Source of the DNA: an uncultured bacterium
GTDB lineage: Bacteria > Bacillota > Negativicutes > Veillonellales > Veillonellaceae
NCBI GenBank assembly: GCA_905214495.1
Contig: CAJMLW010000002.1
Span: 1-64,000 of the forward strand
Direction: 5' to 3'
Length of the DNA: 64,000 nt
Part shown: in pieces, positions 43,833-52,765 of the stretch
How the letters are laid out: every line of letters starts with the position of its first letter
How positions within the stretch are numbered: the first letter of the stretch is position 1
Notes under the pieces: model-generated
Database searches by the model: none
What the model was told of the DNA's origin: nothing
Seen by the model: the letters and a program-made list of their open reading frames with translations, nothing else
Program-made: the position numbers and the translations under genes

Positions 43833-45610
43833 ATGGATATATATAGTTTTTTATGTCAATACAATAATACCGAATATGGTCTAGATCATGAGCTTTTTGT
43901 TAATTATAATGAATCAGATTTCTCACAGAATTTGGATAAGGATATATTTAATTTATTGGCTAAAATTTCTGAGATAGGTTTTAGGTTTAATGAAGGAAAA
44001 ATAATTTATAATCCTCTTTTTTTATACGAGGATGGTTCTAGAAGCTTTTATATAGATAACTTGAGTGATGACGACTTTAATATTTTAAAGCAAATTAAAC
44101 ATAATCAGTTATATAATAATGTAAAAGCATTTATAGCTGATTTAATATGGACTCAAAAAAAAGATTATGAATATAGCAAGGTAGCGATTAATGCTTACTA
44201 TGAATTATTTAAAGTATTAAAAAATAATATAGATTCTAAATTTGATATAGAAATTATAAGGCGTGCTTTATTTATTGCTGCACAAACTAAAAATGATGAT
44301 CTCTCTAAGTCTTGTTGTGATCTAATTTATAGTTTTATAGTTTCTGATGATTTGTCTCACCGTGATTGTTTTAAACGAATATATTTTATAGATATACTTA
44401 TACAATATGATAGAGATAGATTATCAGATCTAATAGTTCTTTTAGATAAAGAGATTGAGCTATCTAAAGATAACTTATATAGGGCTGAACATGCATATAA
44501 AAGTAAGTTGAAATGTTTGAAAGTATTAAAACAGTCCGAAAATATTAAATTAACAAACATTGCTTTAGCTAATTTCTTTGTAAATTATGCCGATTGTTTA
44601 ACTAAATCTTCATTAGATGATATTTTAATAGCTAAAAATGCTATATAGATGCTATAGAGTTATATAGAAATAATGGGAAAACACAAGATGTTGTTTTTGT
44701 GCATGAAAAAGTAGAGCAAATAGAACCATTAGTAGTTGAACAATTACAGTCTATAAAAGTTGAATTAAATATTTCATCAATAATAGAAGAAATTAAGAAT
44801 GATATAAAAGATTTATCTTTAGAAGAATGTATAATTTACTTTTTAAAAGTAGTCGATTTTCCCCGAAAAGATAGTTTAAGGCAAAAAATAAAGAATGAGC
44901 TTAAGACATCTCCATTAGCATCAATGATACCAATATCTATAGTTAATAAAAGTGGGCGTTTACTTTGTTTGTTAGACCCAATTATTAGTGTTAATCTAGA
45001 TGCAGATTCTTTTGAGCTAGATAGACACTTGGCTCATAAACTATTGATTGAAACACAAATTTATTCCATAGGAATTAAATATTTAATAAATCATATAAAA
45101 CAAACTTTTCCTGTTAGTCCTGACGTGTTGGATTTTTTAGTACAAGATAATCTTATAGTACCAGAGAATAGAAAGAATATATTTAAATATGCTATATATC
45201 TATTTTTTAATGATAAACGATATGAAGCTATGCATATTTTGGCTCCTCAGGGGGAGAATTTATTTAGAGAATTGGCAAAAAATTGTGGTGGATCAATTAC
45301 TACAATTGATAAGAATGGTATAGGTCAGGTAAAACTATTAAAAAGTATATTTGAAACAACTGAATTAATAGAATGCTATAATCCTGATATTTTGTTTTTA
45401 TTTAGAGCACTATTAATTGAGTGTGCTTGTGGGAATATAAGAAATAATATAGCTCATGGACTCCTTGATGAGGCGGATATAAAGCGAAGTGAATATAGTT
45501 ATTTTTTTGGAGCTTTAATAAAGTTAATTTTATATACATCAAAGAAAGCTTTTTCTATAATAAAAGACTCTAACAAATTAAAGAAAATTTTAATGGTTAA
45601 GAACTTATAA
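43833..45610 (+). pseudogene. DUF4209-domain gene split by a frameshift
   Basis: Two ORFs (43833-44648 and a frame continuing to 45610) are halves of one protein of about 590 residues. At 44641-44648 the sequence CTATATAG holds a TA repeat; removing one TA joins ...DDILIAKNA to IDAIELYRNNGKTQDV without a break. The C-terminal half has RNNIAHG near the end, the RNxxxHG motif that defines DUF4209. The N-terminal half is helical with no motif that I recognise. The gene is very AT-rich compared with flanking genes. Function unknown; the neighbourhood suggests phage defence. The shift could be a real mutation, phase variation in the TA tract, or a sequencing error. Confidence 0.8.
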
Positions 45611-45666
45611 TAAATTGTTTTAGAGATAGGTATTGATTTTATATTATTTTTGGGAGATTGGTATAA

Positions 45667-46509
45667 ATGAATTCTAATTGGCGAAATCGTCCGACGACTA
45701 TTGATTATATATCTAAGTCTATAAATTATTTGATTGGTATTGATGAGAGTGGTAGCTCAAATTTAAAGCAGGTACAAAAAGCAAAAAGATTAGGTACGGA
45801 GCCTGAAGAAAGTGAAAAACATTTTACGATTGTTGCTTGCTCTATTAAATTTGATGACTTAAAGAGTTCTAAGAATATAATCATGGATATAAAAAATAAA
45901 TATTGGAGAAATGGCCTCTTTGACTATGAAGGGTGTACTAAGCGGGTTTGCTTCCATTCAAGAGAAATTAGAGGTAAAAAAAATGCATTTAATCCTTCTT
46001 TAATCAATTACAGTGATTTTATTTATGACTTAAGCGTAATGATAAAAGAATTACCAATGAGACTTTATACCTCTCATATTGATAAATGGAAGCATGTTAA
46101 TCAATATAATAGACCTTATCTACCTTATGATCTTTGTATGACTTTTGTACTAGAAAGAATTGTTAGTGATATCAGAGTTGATGAAACTTGTATTATTGTT
46201 CTAGAGTCAAGGGGGCCAAGTGAAGATAAAAATCTATTGGATTTTATAAAGAAAGTTATAGATTGTGGAACTCAATATGTTCATGCTGAACATTTTAAAA
46301 AAATTAAAGGTGTATATTTTAATCCTAAGTGGTGTAGGCCTGGTGATGATAAAAAGTCGTACTGGATACTTGAGTTGGCAGACTTATGTGTATATCCATT
46401 TTATAAATATTTTGCTCATGGAAAAAGTGATCCAGCATATCAGATTTTATTACCCAAATTAAATGGATATCCTAAATATGCTGGCCTAGGATTAAAAAGT
46501 TTTCCATAA
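45667..46509 (+). CDS. DUF3800 protein (RNase H-like fold)
   Basis: 280 residues. YLIGIDESGSSN near residue 25 is the DUF3800 signature with the first acidic residue of an RNase H-like site; later acids occur in LESRGPSED near 180 and ELADLCVYPFYKYF near 238. DUF3800 proteins are found in mobile and defence regions and often next to structured RNAs. Here a probable small RNA is encoded on the opposite strand right after the stop codon. AT-rich like its neighbours. Confidence 0.85.
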   Translation: MNSNWRNRPTTIDYISKSINYLIGIDESGSSNLKQVQKAKRLGTEPEESEKHFTIVACSIKFDDLKSSKNIIMDIKNKYWRNGLFDYEGCTKRVCFHSREIRGKKNAFNPSLINYSDFIYDLSVMIKELPMRLYTSHIDKWKHVNQYNRPYLPYDLCMTFVLERIVSDIRVDETCIIVLESRGPSEDKNLLDFIKKVIDCGTQYVHAEHFKKIKGVYFNPKWCRPGDDKKSYWILELADLCVYPFYKYFAHGKSDPAYQILLPKLNGYPKYAGLGLKSFP

Positions 46510-46574
46510 AAAAAGTCGCCTTTCGGCGACTAAATCCGTCTGCTACATGCAAACCCCAGAAAGCATATGCTTTC
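46508..46574 (-). ncRNA. Candidate small RNA next to the DUF3800 gene
   Basis: On the minus strand a full promoter (46581-46609) leads to a start near 46574, the first base of the perfect palindrome GAAAGCATATGCTTTC (46559-46574). A 27-base linker follows, then the terminator stem AGTCGCC/GGCGACT (46514-46531) and seven T. The RNA would be about 67 bases with a 5' and a 3' hairpin and no ORF. Its T run overlaps the last codon and stop of the DUF3800 gene. Published DUF3800 RNA motifs occupy similar places, but I cannot test a match. Confidence 0.6.
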
Positions 46575-46580
46575 ACTTTC

Positions 46581-46609
46581 AGTATATCAATTACAGATTA
46601 TACAGTCAA
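46581..46609 (-). promoter_or_regulatory. Minus-strand promoter of the small RNA
   Basis: Read on the minus strand: TTGACT (46609-46604), a spacer of 17, then TATACT (46586-46581). It points away from the PIN-like gene. Confidence 0.65.
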
Positions 46610-46678
46610 TATATTAAGTAAATGATAGTATATATTTTCATCATACATCATGAATTTGAAAAAGGGAGAGCGTTTATT

Positions 46679-48058
46679 ATGGAAAAGATAAAAGAATCTT
46701 TAGAGAGTGGTAATACAATAGTAGTTTGTGATACTAATGTGTACTTACACATATATTCATATTCTCCAAATTATTCAGAGTATGCTATATCATGCTTAGA
46801 TGTAATAAAAGATTATTTACGCATGCCCTCAATGATAGCACTCGAGTATACAAAACATTATCAATATTGTTTCAAACAAATGGGTAATAGAATTATTGAT
46901 GCTAAAAATAATTATATTCGGCAAATTACAAAAGCACAAGATTCTACATTATCTGTAAATATGAATTTAAAAAAATTGGGATTTGTAGAGATTGAGGACC
47001 TCAATGAATCCTTAAATCAACAATATGCTACGATGATGAACACAGTAATAGAGTTTTTTGAAAATAGGGGGGGAGCACTTGACTTATTAGCTAATGGCTG
47101 GGGGGAAGTAGATCGTGTTTATGAGATTTATGAATATATGGTTAATAATAACCAAATTCTTTCTGCTTTCTCACAGTTGGACTTATATCGAATTTGTGAA
47201 GAGGGCGCACGTCGTTATAAGAAACAATTGCCGCCAGGATATAAGGATGATAATGGCAAAAAAAATGGATTTAACAAGTATGGTGATTTAATTTGGTGGA
47301 AAGAAGTTATTCAATATGCAAAAAGAAATAAATGTGATGTGTATTTAGTAACTGATGATGTTAAAGAAGATTGGTGGGGAAATGATAATAAATTAAGGTC
47401 GGAGTTAGTAACTGAATTTAAAAAAACCGGACAAACAATATATGCATTTACAGCAAATACTTTTTATGAAGCCATTGGTACAGAATATAATATATCAGTG
47501 CCCGATATGGTGCAATGCGCATTAAATTTAACAGATGCTGATTATTGTGAAAGAATATCAGATAACGTCTTTGATACAATCATTGATAAACTTTTATATA
47601 ATGGAATGGACTATATAGTTGGAGAGTTAACAGATAGCGGAGCTTTTGGTCTTGATGAGTTTGAACTACTTTCGTATTCTTACGAAAGTAGTTCTCGATT
47701 AAATAGAGAGGGTAGTGATATCTATTATCTTTTGGAATATAATGTTACTTTGTCAGCATATTCATATGATTATTGGGGAAAAGATGATGAAACAAAAAAT
47801 AATATTCTCTCTCCAGAAAACTATCATGAATTTAAAGGGCGAATTACAGTTGAGTTAAAAAGAAAAGCCGATATTTTTGTTGATTTTGTCAATGAAGATA
47901 GTTTTGAAGCAGTAGAAATTATTGATGGCAGTTTAGAGGAATCTTTATATAAACGATGGGATGAAATAGACGGATATACTACTTGTCCTAAATGTGGGAA
48001 TGATATTAATTATCAGAACGATGCTGGAGATGGTTTTTGTTTAGACTGTACAGAATAA
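46679..48058 (+). CDS. PIN-like domain protein with C-terminal zinc ribbon
   Basis: 459 residues. The N-terminal PIN-like nuclease domain has VVCDTNVYL near residue 20 (first Asp), a central Glu, and YGDLIWWKEVIQYAK plus VTDDVKEDWW near 200-240, the signature of the PIN_8/DUF4935 group. A middle beta-rich region follows, and the C-terminus has CPKCGN...GFCLDC, a four-cysteine zinc ribbon. A metal-dependent RNase is likely. The ATG at 46679 has AGGGAG upstream; an earlier in-frame ATG at 46622 adds 19 residues and is less likely. It belongs to the AT-rich island. Confidence 0.82.
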   Translation: MEKIKESLESGNTIVVCDTNVYLHIYSYSPNYSEYAISCLDVIKDYLRMPSMIALEYTKHYQYCFKQMGNRIIDAKNNYIRQITKAQDSTLSVNMNLKKLGFVEIEDLNESLNQQYATMMNTVIEFFENRGGALDLLANGWGEVDRVYEIYEYMVNNNQILSAFSQLDLYRICEEGARRYKKQLPPGYKDDNGKKNGFNKYGDLIWWKEVIQYAKRNKCDVYLVTDDVKEDWWGNDNKLRSELVTEFKKTGQTIYAFTANTFYEAIGTEYNISVPDMVQCALNLTDADYCERISDNVFDTIIDKLLYNGMDYIVGELTDSGAFGLDEFELLSYSYESSSRLNREGSDIYYLLEYNVTLSAYSYDYWGKDDETKNNILSPENYHEFKGRITVELKRKADIFVDFVNEDSFEAVEIIDGSLEESLYKRWDEIDGYTTCPKCGNDINYQNDAGDGFCLDCTE

Positions 48059-48196
48059 ATATTTATTTTAGTAACGAATATTGAGTAAATAGCTAATAAT
48101 TTTATAAATTAGATTTATTTTTACACTTTTCAAATGTAAGATCTCATAAAAACTTTCTTAAGCTTGGTTTCTTGAATAATTTTGTGGAATACAATT

Positions 48197-48655
48197 ATGA
48201 TTAAAATCTTATTTATCTGTCACGGTAATATTTGTCGTTCTACGATGGCAGAATTTTATATGAAGCATATCGTTAATAAGGCGGGCTTAACCGACTCTAT
48301 TTATATCGAGTCCGCTGCTACATCTCGTGAGGAGATAGGAAACGATACCCATTATGGAACTAAACAAAAGCTAGATGAAATGGGTATTCCTTATACTCGT
48401 CGCAAGGCCCGCCAAGTGACGATAGATGATTACCGTAAATTTGATTATCTTATCATCATGGATGAAAATAATGCCCGAAACTTGCGTCGCATTATTGGTG
48501 ATGATGTGAATCATAAGGTGCATAAGGCTATGACCTTTGTTGGTGAAAGCCAAGATGTAAAGGATCCTTGGTATACGGGAGATTTTGACAAAACATATGA
48601 CGATGTAAGTCGTAGCTGTGATGCACTGTTGCAGGTTATTAAAAAGAATATGTAA
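48197..48655 (+). CDS. Low-molecular-weight protein-tyrosine phosphatase
   Basis: 152 residues. Active-site loop C8-HGNIC-R14-S follows ILFI, the CX5R phosphatase motif, and the general-acid DPWYTGDF lies near residue 122. Acts on phosphotyrosine; in bacteria often linked to capsule or exopolysaccharide control. Start at ATG 48197; an upstream TTG adds five residues. Normal base composition marks the end of the AT-rich island. Confidence 0.95.
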   Translation: MIKILFICHGNICRSTMAEFYMKHIVNKAGLTDSIYIESAATSREEIGNDTHYGTKQKLDEMGIPYTRRKARQVTIDDYRKFDYLIIMDENNARNLRRIIGDDVNHKVHKAMTFVGESQDVKDPWYTGDFDKTYDDVSRSCDALLQVIKKNM

Positions 48656-48782
48656 AATAGTACGCCTCTATTATTAGTTCATCGATTAGCTAATGATAGG
48701 GGCGTATGTTATATGTTTATGTGCTAATATACTTTGTACTATCGAAGCATGCTGTAATATGGTATAATTCTTTAGTACACAT

Positions 48783-48857
48783 GCGCCTATAGCTCAGGGG
48801 ATAGAGCGCCGGTCTCCGGAACCGGGTGCGCAGGTTCGAATCCTGCTAGGCGCACCA
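48783..48857 (+). tRNA. tRNA-Arg (anticodon CCG)
   Basis: 75 bases with acceptor GCGCCTA/TAGGCGC, discriminator A, encoded CCA, D-loop AGCTCAGGGGATAGAGC, anticodon loop CTCCGGA, and T-loop GGTTCGAATCC. Confidence 0.97.
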
Positions 48858-48862
48858 ATAGT

Positions 48863-48895
48863 AAAAGGCTTCTCGAAATTTCGAGAAGCCTTTTT
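48863..48895 (+). terminator. Terminator after tRNA-Arg
   Basis: AAAAGGCTTCTCGAA pairs with TTCGAGAAGCCTTTT, then T. Confidence 0.93.
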
Positions 48896-48942
48896 GTATG
48901 TATCGTTAAAGGTAAATCCATGGTTTAGAGCACCATGATTTA

Positions 48943-49359
48943 CTATCTATATTTATTACATTGAATACCTCTGGATTTAAATTCATTCATGAGTAGTTCT
49001 ATTGATTTATCAATGATTTCTTCATTTGTTATATATACCATCTTTTTGTAATAGACCGTACCATCAAATTCTATCCAACGGCTTGTTTTACCATTTATTT
49101 TGCAAATCTTCATTCTGCCTGCCCAGCTTCCCATGCTGCGGAATGCTTTCCCTTTAGAGAAACGTACTTCTCGAATATCTTTTAATTTATATGTTCTTCT
49201 TACTAATCCAATGCCGATAGAGACTTGATCATCTTTAAAATAAAGGAGTTTATAACGTTCTTCAGGAGGCATAGATCTAATTATAGATAAGTTATAAGTC
49301 GCAAATGTGATAGCAATAGCAACTAATATAAACATTAGGATTATTATATATTTTTCCAT
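48943..49359 (-). CDS. Small membrane-anchored protein of unknown function
   Basis: 138 residues: an N-terminal membrane helix (residues 4-26), then a small, basic beta-rich domain with VSIGIGLVRRTYKLKDIREV, resembling PH-like/DUF3093-type soluble domains. AGGAGG precedes the start on the minus strand. Divergent from the gene at 49446. I do not recognise the family. Confidence 0.65.
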   Translation of the reverse strand: MEKYIIILMFILVAIAITFATYNLSIIRSMPPEERYKLLYFKDDQVSIGIGLVRRTYKLKDIREVRFSKGKAFRSMGSWAGRMKICKINGKTSRWIEFDGTVYYKKMVYITNEEIIDKSIELLMNEFKSRGIQCNKYR

Positions 49360-49445
49360 ATTTTCAAGGCCTCCTTTTCTCTATTATAATAAATATAAGA
49401 AACATATCAAACGGCATATTTAATTCGACAATAGGAGTGCGACGA

Positions 49446-50291
49446 ATGGCAATACATGAACGAACTGCTAAATGGAGTAAGGGTGTAAGAGAGATGGATG
49501 TATTATCCCTACAAGAGAAGGAGCTTGTATGTAATAAAGTGGCTAAACAATTATTCATTATTTGTATTACTATTGGTACATTAATTTTAATTGCTATCAC
49601 TTTTGGTATGCTAGAGTATCCGTGGCTTTTGGAGTATATGACTAATACGGCAGATACAGTTAGACGTGCTCCAAGTAGTGCGCATTTACAATCATCACAT
49701 GCTAGTGGTGGTCTTACTAGCGTTTTTAGCATACTACCTCTTTTAGCTGTTATGTTGATTCCCACCCTTGCCGTGTTTTTTATGATTAAAAAGCCTTTAC
49801 TGAGAAGGGAAACTAAAAAACTATTAGATAATGATTCACTAGCTGATGAAAATGATTTGCTAACACAGATTATCTGGCAGTTTACACCTAATGAATATGT
49901 ATCTAATGAGGCTTTCACAAAGGATATAATAGATTATATTGAAGATAATAGAGAAAACTGGGTACCTAATAAAATTGCTTTAAAAGCATCTAGGGTACAT
50001 ATAGTATACGAAGCTTTTATTACGGGGCTCGAGCAACTTCGAATCAATGAAACTGTTCTTGATATGAGTACTTTAGACGAAGAATGTCGTATTGATGGAG
50101 TATTTCAAACAGACATTAAAGTGTATCTAACTGCAGATAATGGAAAATACTTTACCAATGTAGAATTATTAAGAAAGATTCATAATCAACTTGCCTATAA
50201 AGATTTAGGAAATAATGAATTTTTAGAGGGTTTAGAATATATTGAAACTGATGGCGGAACTTCAATATATCGGCTTATGACAGGTTCATAA
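49446..50291 (+). CDS. Two-helix membrane protein of unknown function
   Basis: 281 residues. Two membrane helices (about 35-57 and 95-115) flank a short loop rich in Ser, Ala and His; a soluble 160-residue acidic domain follows with no recognised motif. TAGGAG lies ten bases before ATG 49446. It is followed by a LemA-like remnant; LemA genes often pair with small membrane proteins, which may be the original context. Confidence 0.65.
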   Translation: MAIHERTAKWSKGVREMDVLSLQEKELVCNKVAKQLFIICITIGTLILIAITFGMLEYPWLLEYMTNTADTVRRAPSSAHLQSSHASGGLTSVFSILPLLAVMLIPTLAVFFMIKKPLLRRETKKLLDNDSLADENDLLTQIIWQFTPNEYVSNEAFTKDIIDYIEDNRENWVPNKIALKASRVHIVYEAFITGLEQLRINETVLDMSTLDEECRIDGVFQTDIKVYLTADNGKYFTNVELLRKIHNQLAYKDLGNNEFLEGLEYIETDGGTSIYRLMTGS

Positions 50292-50390
50292 AATGTATTC
50301 TATAGTTTGCACTTCATGAATGAAATATCATATCAATTATATGTTTGATATGATATAATGTTGCCAAATTATTCATGTTGTTCATGTTAG

Positions 50391-50786
50391 TTTTGGTTTC
50401 ATTATAGTATTACAGAAATTATTATCAATCAATACTCTGGTTTAGTTGATGAATATGGCGATTATGAGAAATCTATTCAATTAAAGGTGTCTGATAATTT
50501 CTTAGAAATGGCACGTGCAACGGTGAAGGCTGTTCAAAATATTACGGCGCTAGCAAATCAATTTCCAGAATTAAAAGCAGATTCCCAATATGGTAAATTC
50601 TTGGAAGCGATTAGTGCGAATGAAACTTTTATTTCTAATAAACGTGAAATTTATAATTTCCAAGTTAAACCTGAACAATCTAATCAACCAACTAGTGTAG
50701 AAGAATTAGAACAACAAGTTTTAAAACAAAATGAGCTTGGTAAATCTGTAGATACAGAAGAAACTAAGCAAGACGATAAAAAATAA
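50391..50786 (+). pseudogene. LemA-like C-terminal remnant
   Basis: An open frame from 50391 (after a TAG at 50388) encodes QYSGLVDEYGDYEKSI, then ALANQFPELKADSQYGKFLE and ANETFISNKREIYN, the LemA pattern of a PELKA core followed by the ExxI..R..YN helix. The N-terminal membrane helix and first long helix of LemA are absent and no good start codon exists before GTG 50487 or ATG 50508. The tail is Gln/Lys-rich. It may be a broken gene or a short divergent one. Confidence 0.5.
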
Positions 50787-50799
50787 TTTATCTAACTAT

Positions 50800-50849
50800 A
50801 AGGGACTATACCTTATGCAAATGTATTGCATGTGAGTATAGTCCCTTTT
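50800..50849 (+). terminator. Terminator after the LemA-like remnant
   Basis: AAGGGACTATAC (50800-50811) pairs with GTATAGTCCCTT (50836-50847) plus an inner ATGCAAAT/ATTGCAT stem, then T. Confidence 0.88.
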
Positions 50850-50921
50850 AATGATTATTGGGAAATATTGAAGTATATTGTTTTCTAATCATTGTGATAG
50901 CATAATGTGATTAGATTAGTA

Positions 50922-51052
50922 AATGTGACTATAGTAACACAAAAATTATTGAGAATAATATACAATACAAATATAGTATCCATATACAAAATCTGAACTG
51001 CCCATTTGGAACGATGGGGTTATATGGATATTGTGTTAACTATATTTACATT
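50922..51052. repeat. Nested inverted repeat upstream of the methyltransferase gene
   Basis: The outer arms 50922-50942 (AATGTGACTATAGTAACACA) and 51031-51052 pair over about 21 positions with a bulge and two mismatches. Nested inside are TATCCATATA (50977-50986) with TATATGGATA (51021-51030), and GCCCAT with ATGGGG at the tip. It fills most of the 299-base gap before 51085. It may be a structured leader or a small non-coding mobile element; no coding frame is seen. Confidence 0.55.
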
Positions 51053-51084
51053 AGTATATACAGTATCATAGTAGAGGATATAAC

Positions 51085-51903
51085 ATGAATAATACAATAC
51101 AAGAAGTATCCGTTGATCTCCATGATTGGCGCGATGAACAAGCGGCCTGGAATAATCGATCTAAATTTTTCGTAGAACTACATAATCGAGCAGATCGTAA
51201 GGCACAGGTAACTGACTTTCTCGCATTTTTAAAGGACGAACATCTATTACCTCCAAATGGTGGGACTGCCCTCGATATTGGTTGTGGTGTCGGCGATTAC
51301 GCACTTGGATTAGCTAGAGAAGGCTATAAAACTACGGGCATTGATTTATCCGATGGTATGATTCATGGTGCAAAACAACTGGCAGATAAAGAAGGCCTTG
51401 ATGTAAGCCTATATATTGCACCATGGTCTGAAGGAACTAGACAAAGATTAGGTTGGGATAAAACGTTTGATTTGGCATATAGTATTTTTTGTCCTATTAT
51501 GTTTGATGTAGAGAATATACGTGCCATGCATGATGCAAGCCATGATACATGTCTATGGATTGCATTTAGTGAACGTATGGATGAAACGGTAGATATGTTG
51601 TCCGAATATTTCTTCGGACGAGATTCATTTCCCTGGGCTGGTAAACTGAAAGAATGTTTAGATGCTATTCATGAGATAGGTCATAATGTGAAAGTCACCT
51701 ACAAAACAGTTCCTGAAACAGAGGTTATGAGCATTGATAAAGCGGTAGATTATTTCACAATGCGTCTTCACAATAATGGGTGGGGCATCATGGAAGATAT
51801 GAAGCGAGAAATTAGACAACTTATTGAACCCCGTGCTATTGATGGCGAAATTCATAATAAGACAGTGGATACAGTTGCATGGGTATCCTGGTCTGTTAAG
51901 TAG
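51085..51903 (+). CDS. Class I SAM-dependent methyltransferase
   Basis: 272 residues. Motif I ALDIGCGVGDYALGLAREG near residue 66 and GIDLSDGMI near 89 bind SAM. A middle Phe/Cys-Pro segment (YSIFCPIMFDVENIRAMHD) follows. Substrate unknown. Nine bases before the YgbA-family gene, so probably co-transcribed. Confidence 0.88.
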   Translation: MNNTIQEVSVDLHDWRDEQAAWNNRSKFFVELHNRADRKAQVTDFLAFLKDEHLLPPNGGTALDIGCGVGDYALGLAREGYKTTGIDLSDGMIHGAKQLADKEGLDVSLYIAPWSEGTRQRLGWDKTFDLAYSIFCPIMFDVENIRAMHDASHDTCLWIAFSERMDETVDMLSEYFFGRDSFPWAGKLKECLDAIHEIGHNVKVTYKTVPETEVMSIDKAVDYFTMRLHNNGWGIMEDMKREIRQLIEPRAIDGEIHNKTVDTVAWVSWSVK

Positions 51904-51911
51904 GAGGTATT

Positions 51912-52253
51912 ATGACAGTAGAAGAAAAGCGTCAACTAGAATTGAAAACGATGCGTCAAATTATTGGCATCTATTGTCATGACAAACATCATACGCAAAA
52001 GGGCCAATTATGCGAAGATTGTGAACAGGTATGGCAGTATGCACAGCATCGCATCGATGTATGCCCACATATGGAGCATAAGACGTTCTGTAGCGTATGC
52101 AAAACACATTGTTATGCGCCGACCTACCGAGAAAAAATCCGTGAAATCATGCGCTATGGTGGTCCGCGGATGTTATTGCATTCTCCAATTCAGGTTATTC
52201 GTCATATGTATTTAGAGTGGAAGGATAAGAAAAACATTAACACTAATGCATAA
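51912..52253 (+). CDS. YgbA-family protein (nitrous-oxide-stimulated promoter family)
   Basis: 113 residues with paired cysteines CHDKHH...CEDC near residues 20-38 and CPHMEHKTFCSVCKTHCY near 53, then a PTYREKIREIMRYGGPRML block. This is the YgbA_NO family, linked in E. coli to recovery from nitric oxide stress. The Cys/His pattern suggests metal or cluster binding. Coupled to the methyltransferase gene. Confidence 0.88.
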   Translation: MTVEEKRQLELKTMRQIIGIYCHDKHHTQKGQLCEDCEQVWQYAQHRIDVCPHMEHKTFCSVCKTHCYAPTYREKIREIMRYGGPRMLLHSPIQVIRHMYLEWKDKKNINTNA

Positions 52254-52254
52254 T

Positions 52255-52299
52255 AAAATGCACCCCTAACATTAGATTGTATGTTAGAGGTGCATTTTT
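52255..52299. terminator. Bidirectional terminator between convergent genes
   Basis: AAAATGCACC and GGTGCATTTT arms with inner CTAACAT/ATGTTAG and A/T runs on both sides. Confidence 0.88.
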
Positions 52300-52314
52300 A
52301 TTAGTTATATAGTT

Positions 52315-52593
52315 TTATGCAAGCGCTTTGTCGAATACAGCCTTGATGTATGCCTTAGTTTGGTCATAGCTTTCACCAGGTTGTGCTTCGTATTGTTTAT
52401 CAGTACCGAACCAAAGGTTAGGATAATATTCATATGGATGCGTTTTGAATAATTCGTGAGCATCTTGATCCTCAACCCAGTCGATTTTGATATTTTTATA
52501 TGCAGGATTTTCTGCTTGTAATTCTTCGATTGCACGGAATGCGTTATGGCAATAAGGGCAACCGTTTAAGTGGAAACCTAAAATTTCTTTCAT
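52315..52593 (-). CDS. Glutaredoxin-like thioredoxin-fold protein
   Basis: 92 residues. HLNGCPYCHNAFRAIEEL holds a CPYC redox motif at residues 12-15, and YYPNLWFG carries the cis-proline of the fold. Likely thiol-disulfide exchange. Stands alone on the minus strand. Confidence 0.85.
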   Translation of the reverse strand: MKEILGFHLNGCPYCHNAFRAIEELQAENPAYKNIKIDWVEDQDAHELFKTHPYEYYPNLWFGTDKQYEAQPGESYDQTKAYIKAVFDKALA

Positions 52594-52765
52594 AGTATTC
52601 AGTCCTTTCAGAAAATACGACCAAATTTAGTGATTTATTGAGTTATTTCATGCTCACATCAACTAAGATGTGATATATTAAAAAGTATATCATAAATAAT
52701 AACAATATTCAATTTTTTAGATATAATCTACTAGCATTTGTGGGTTGTTATATAGGAGGATGGCT

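Noticed and set aside
48783..48857. tRNA-Arg as an attachment site for the AT-rich island
   Set aside because: No integrase gene and no direct repeat of the tRNA 3' end is visible at the island edges.
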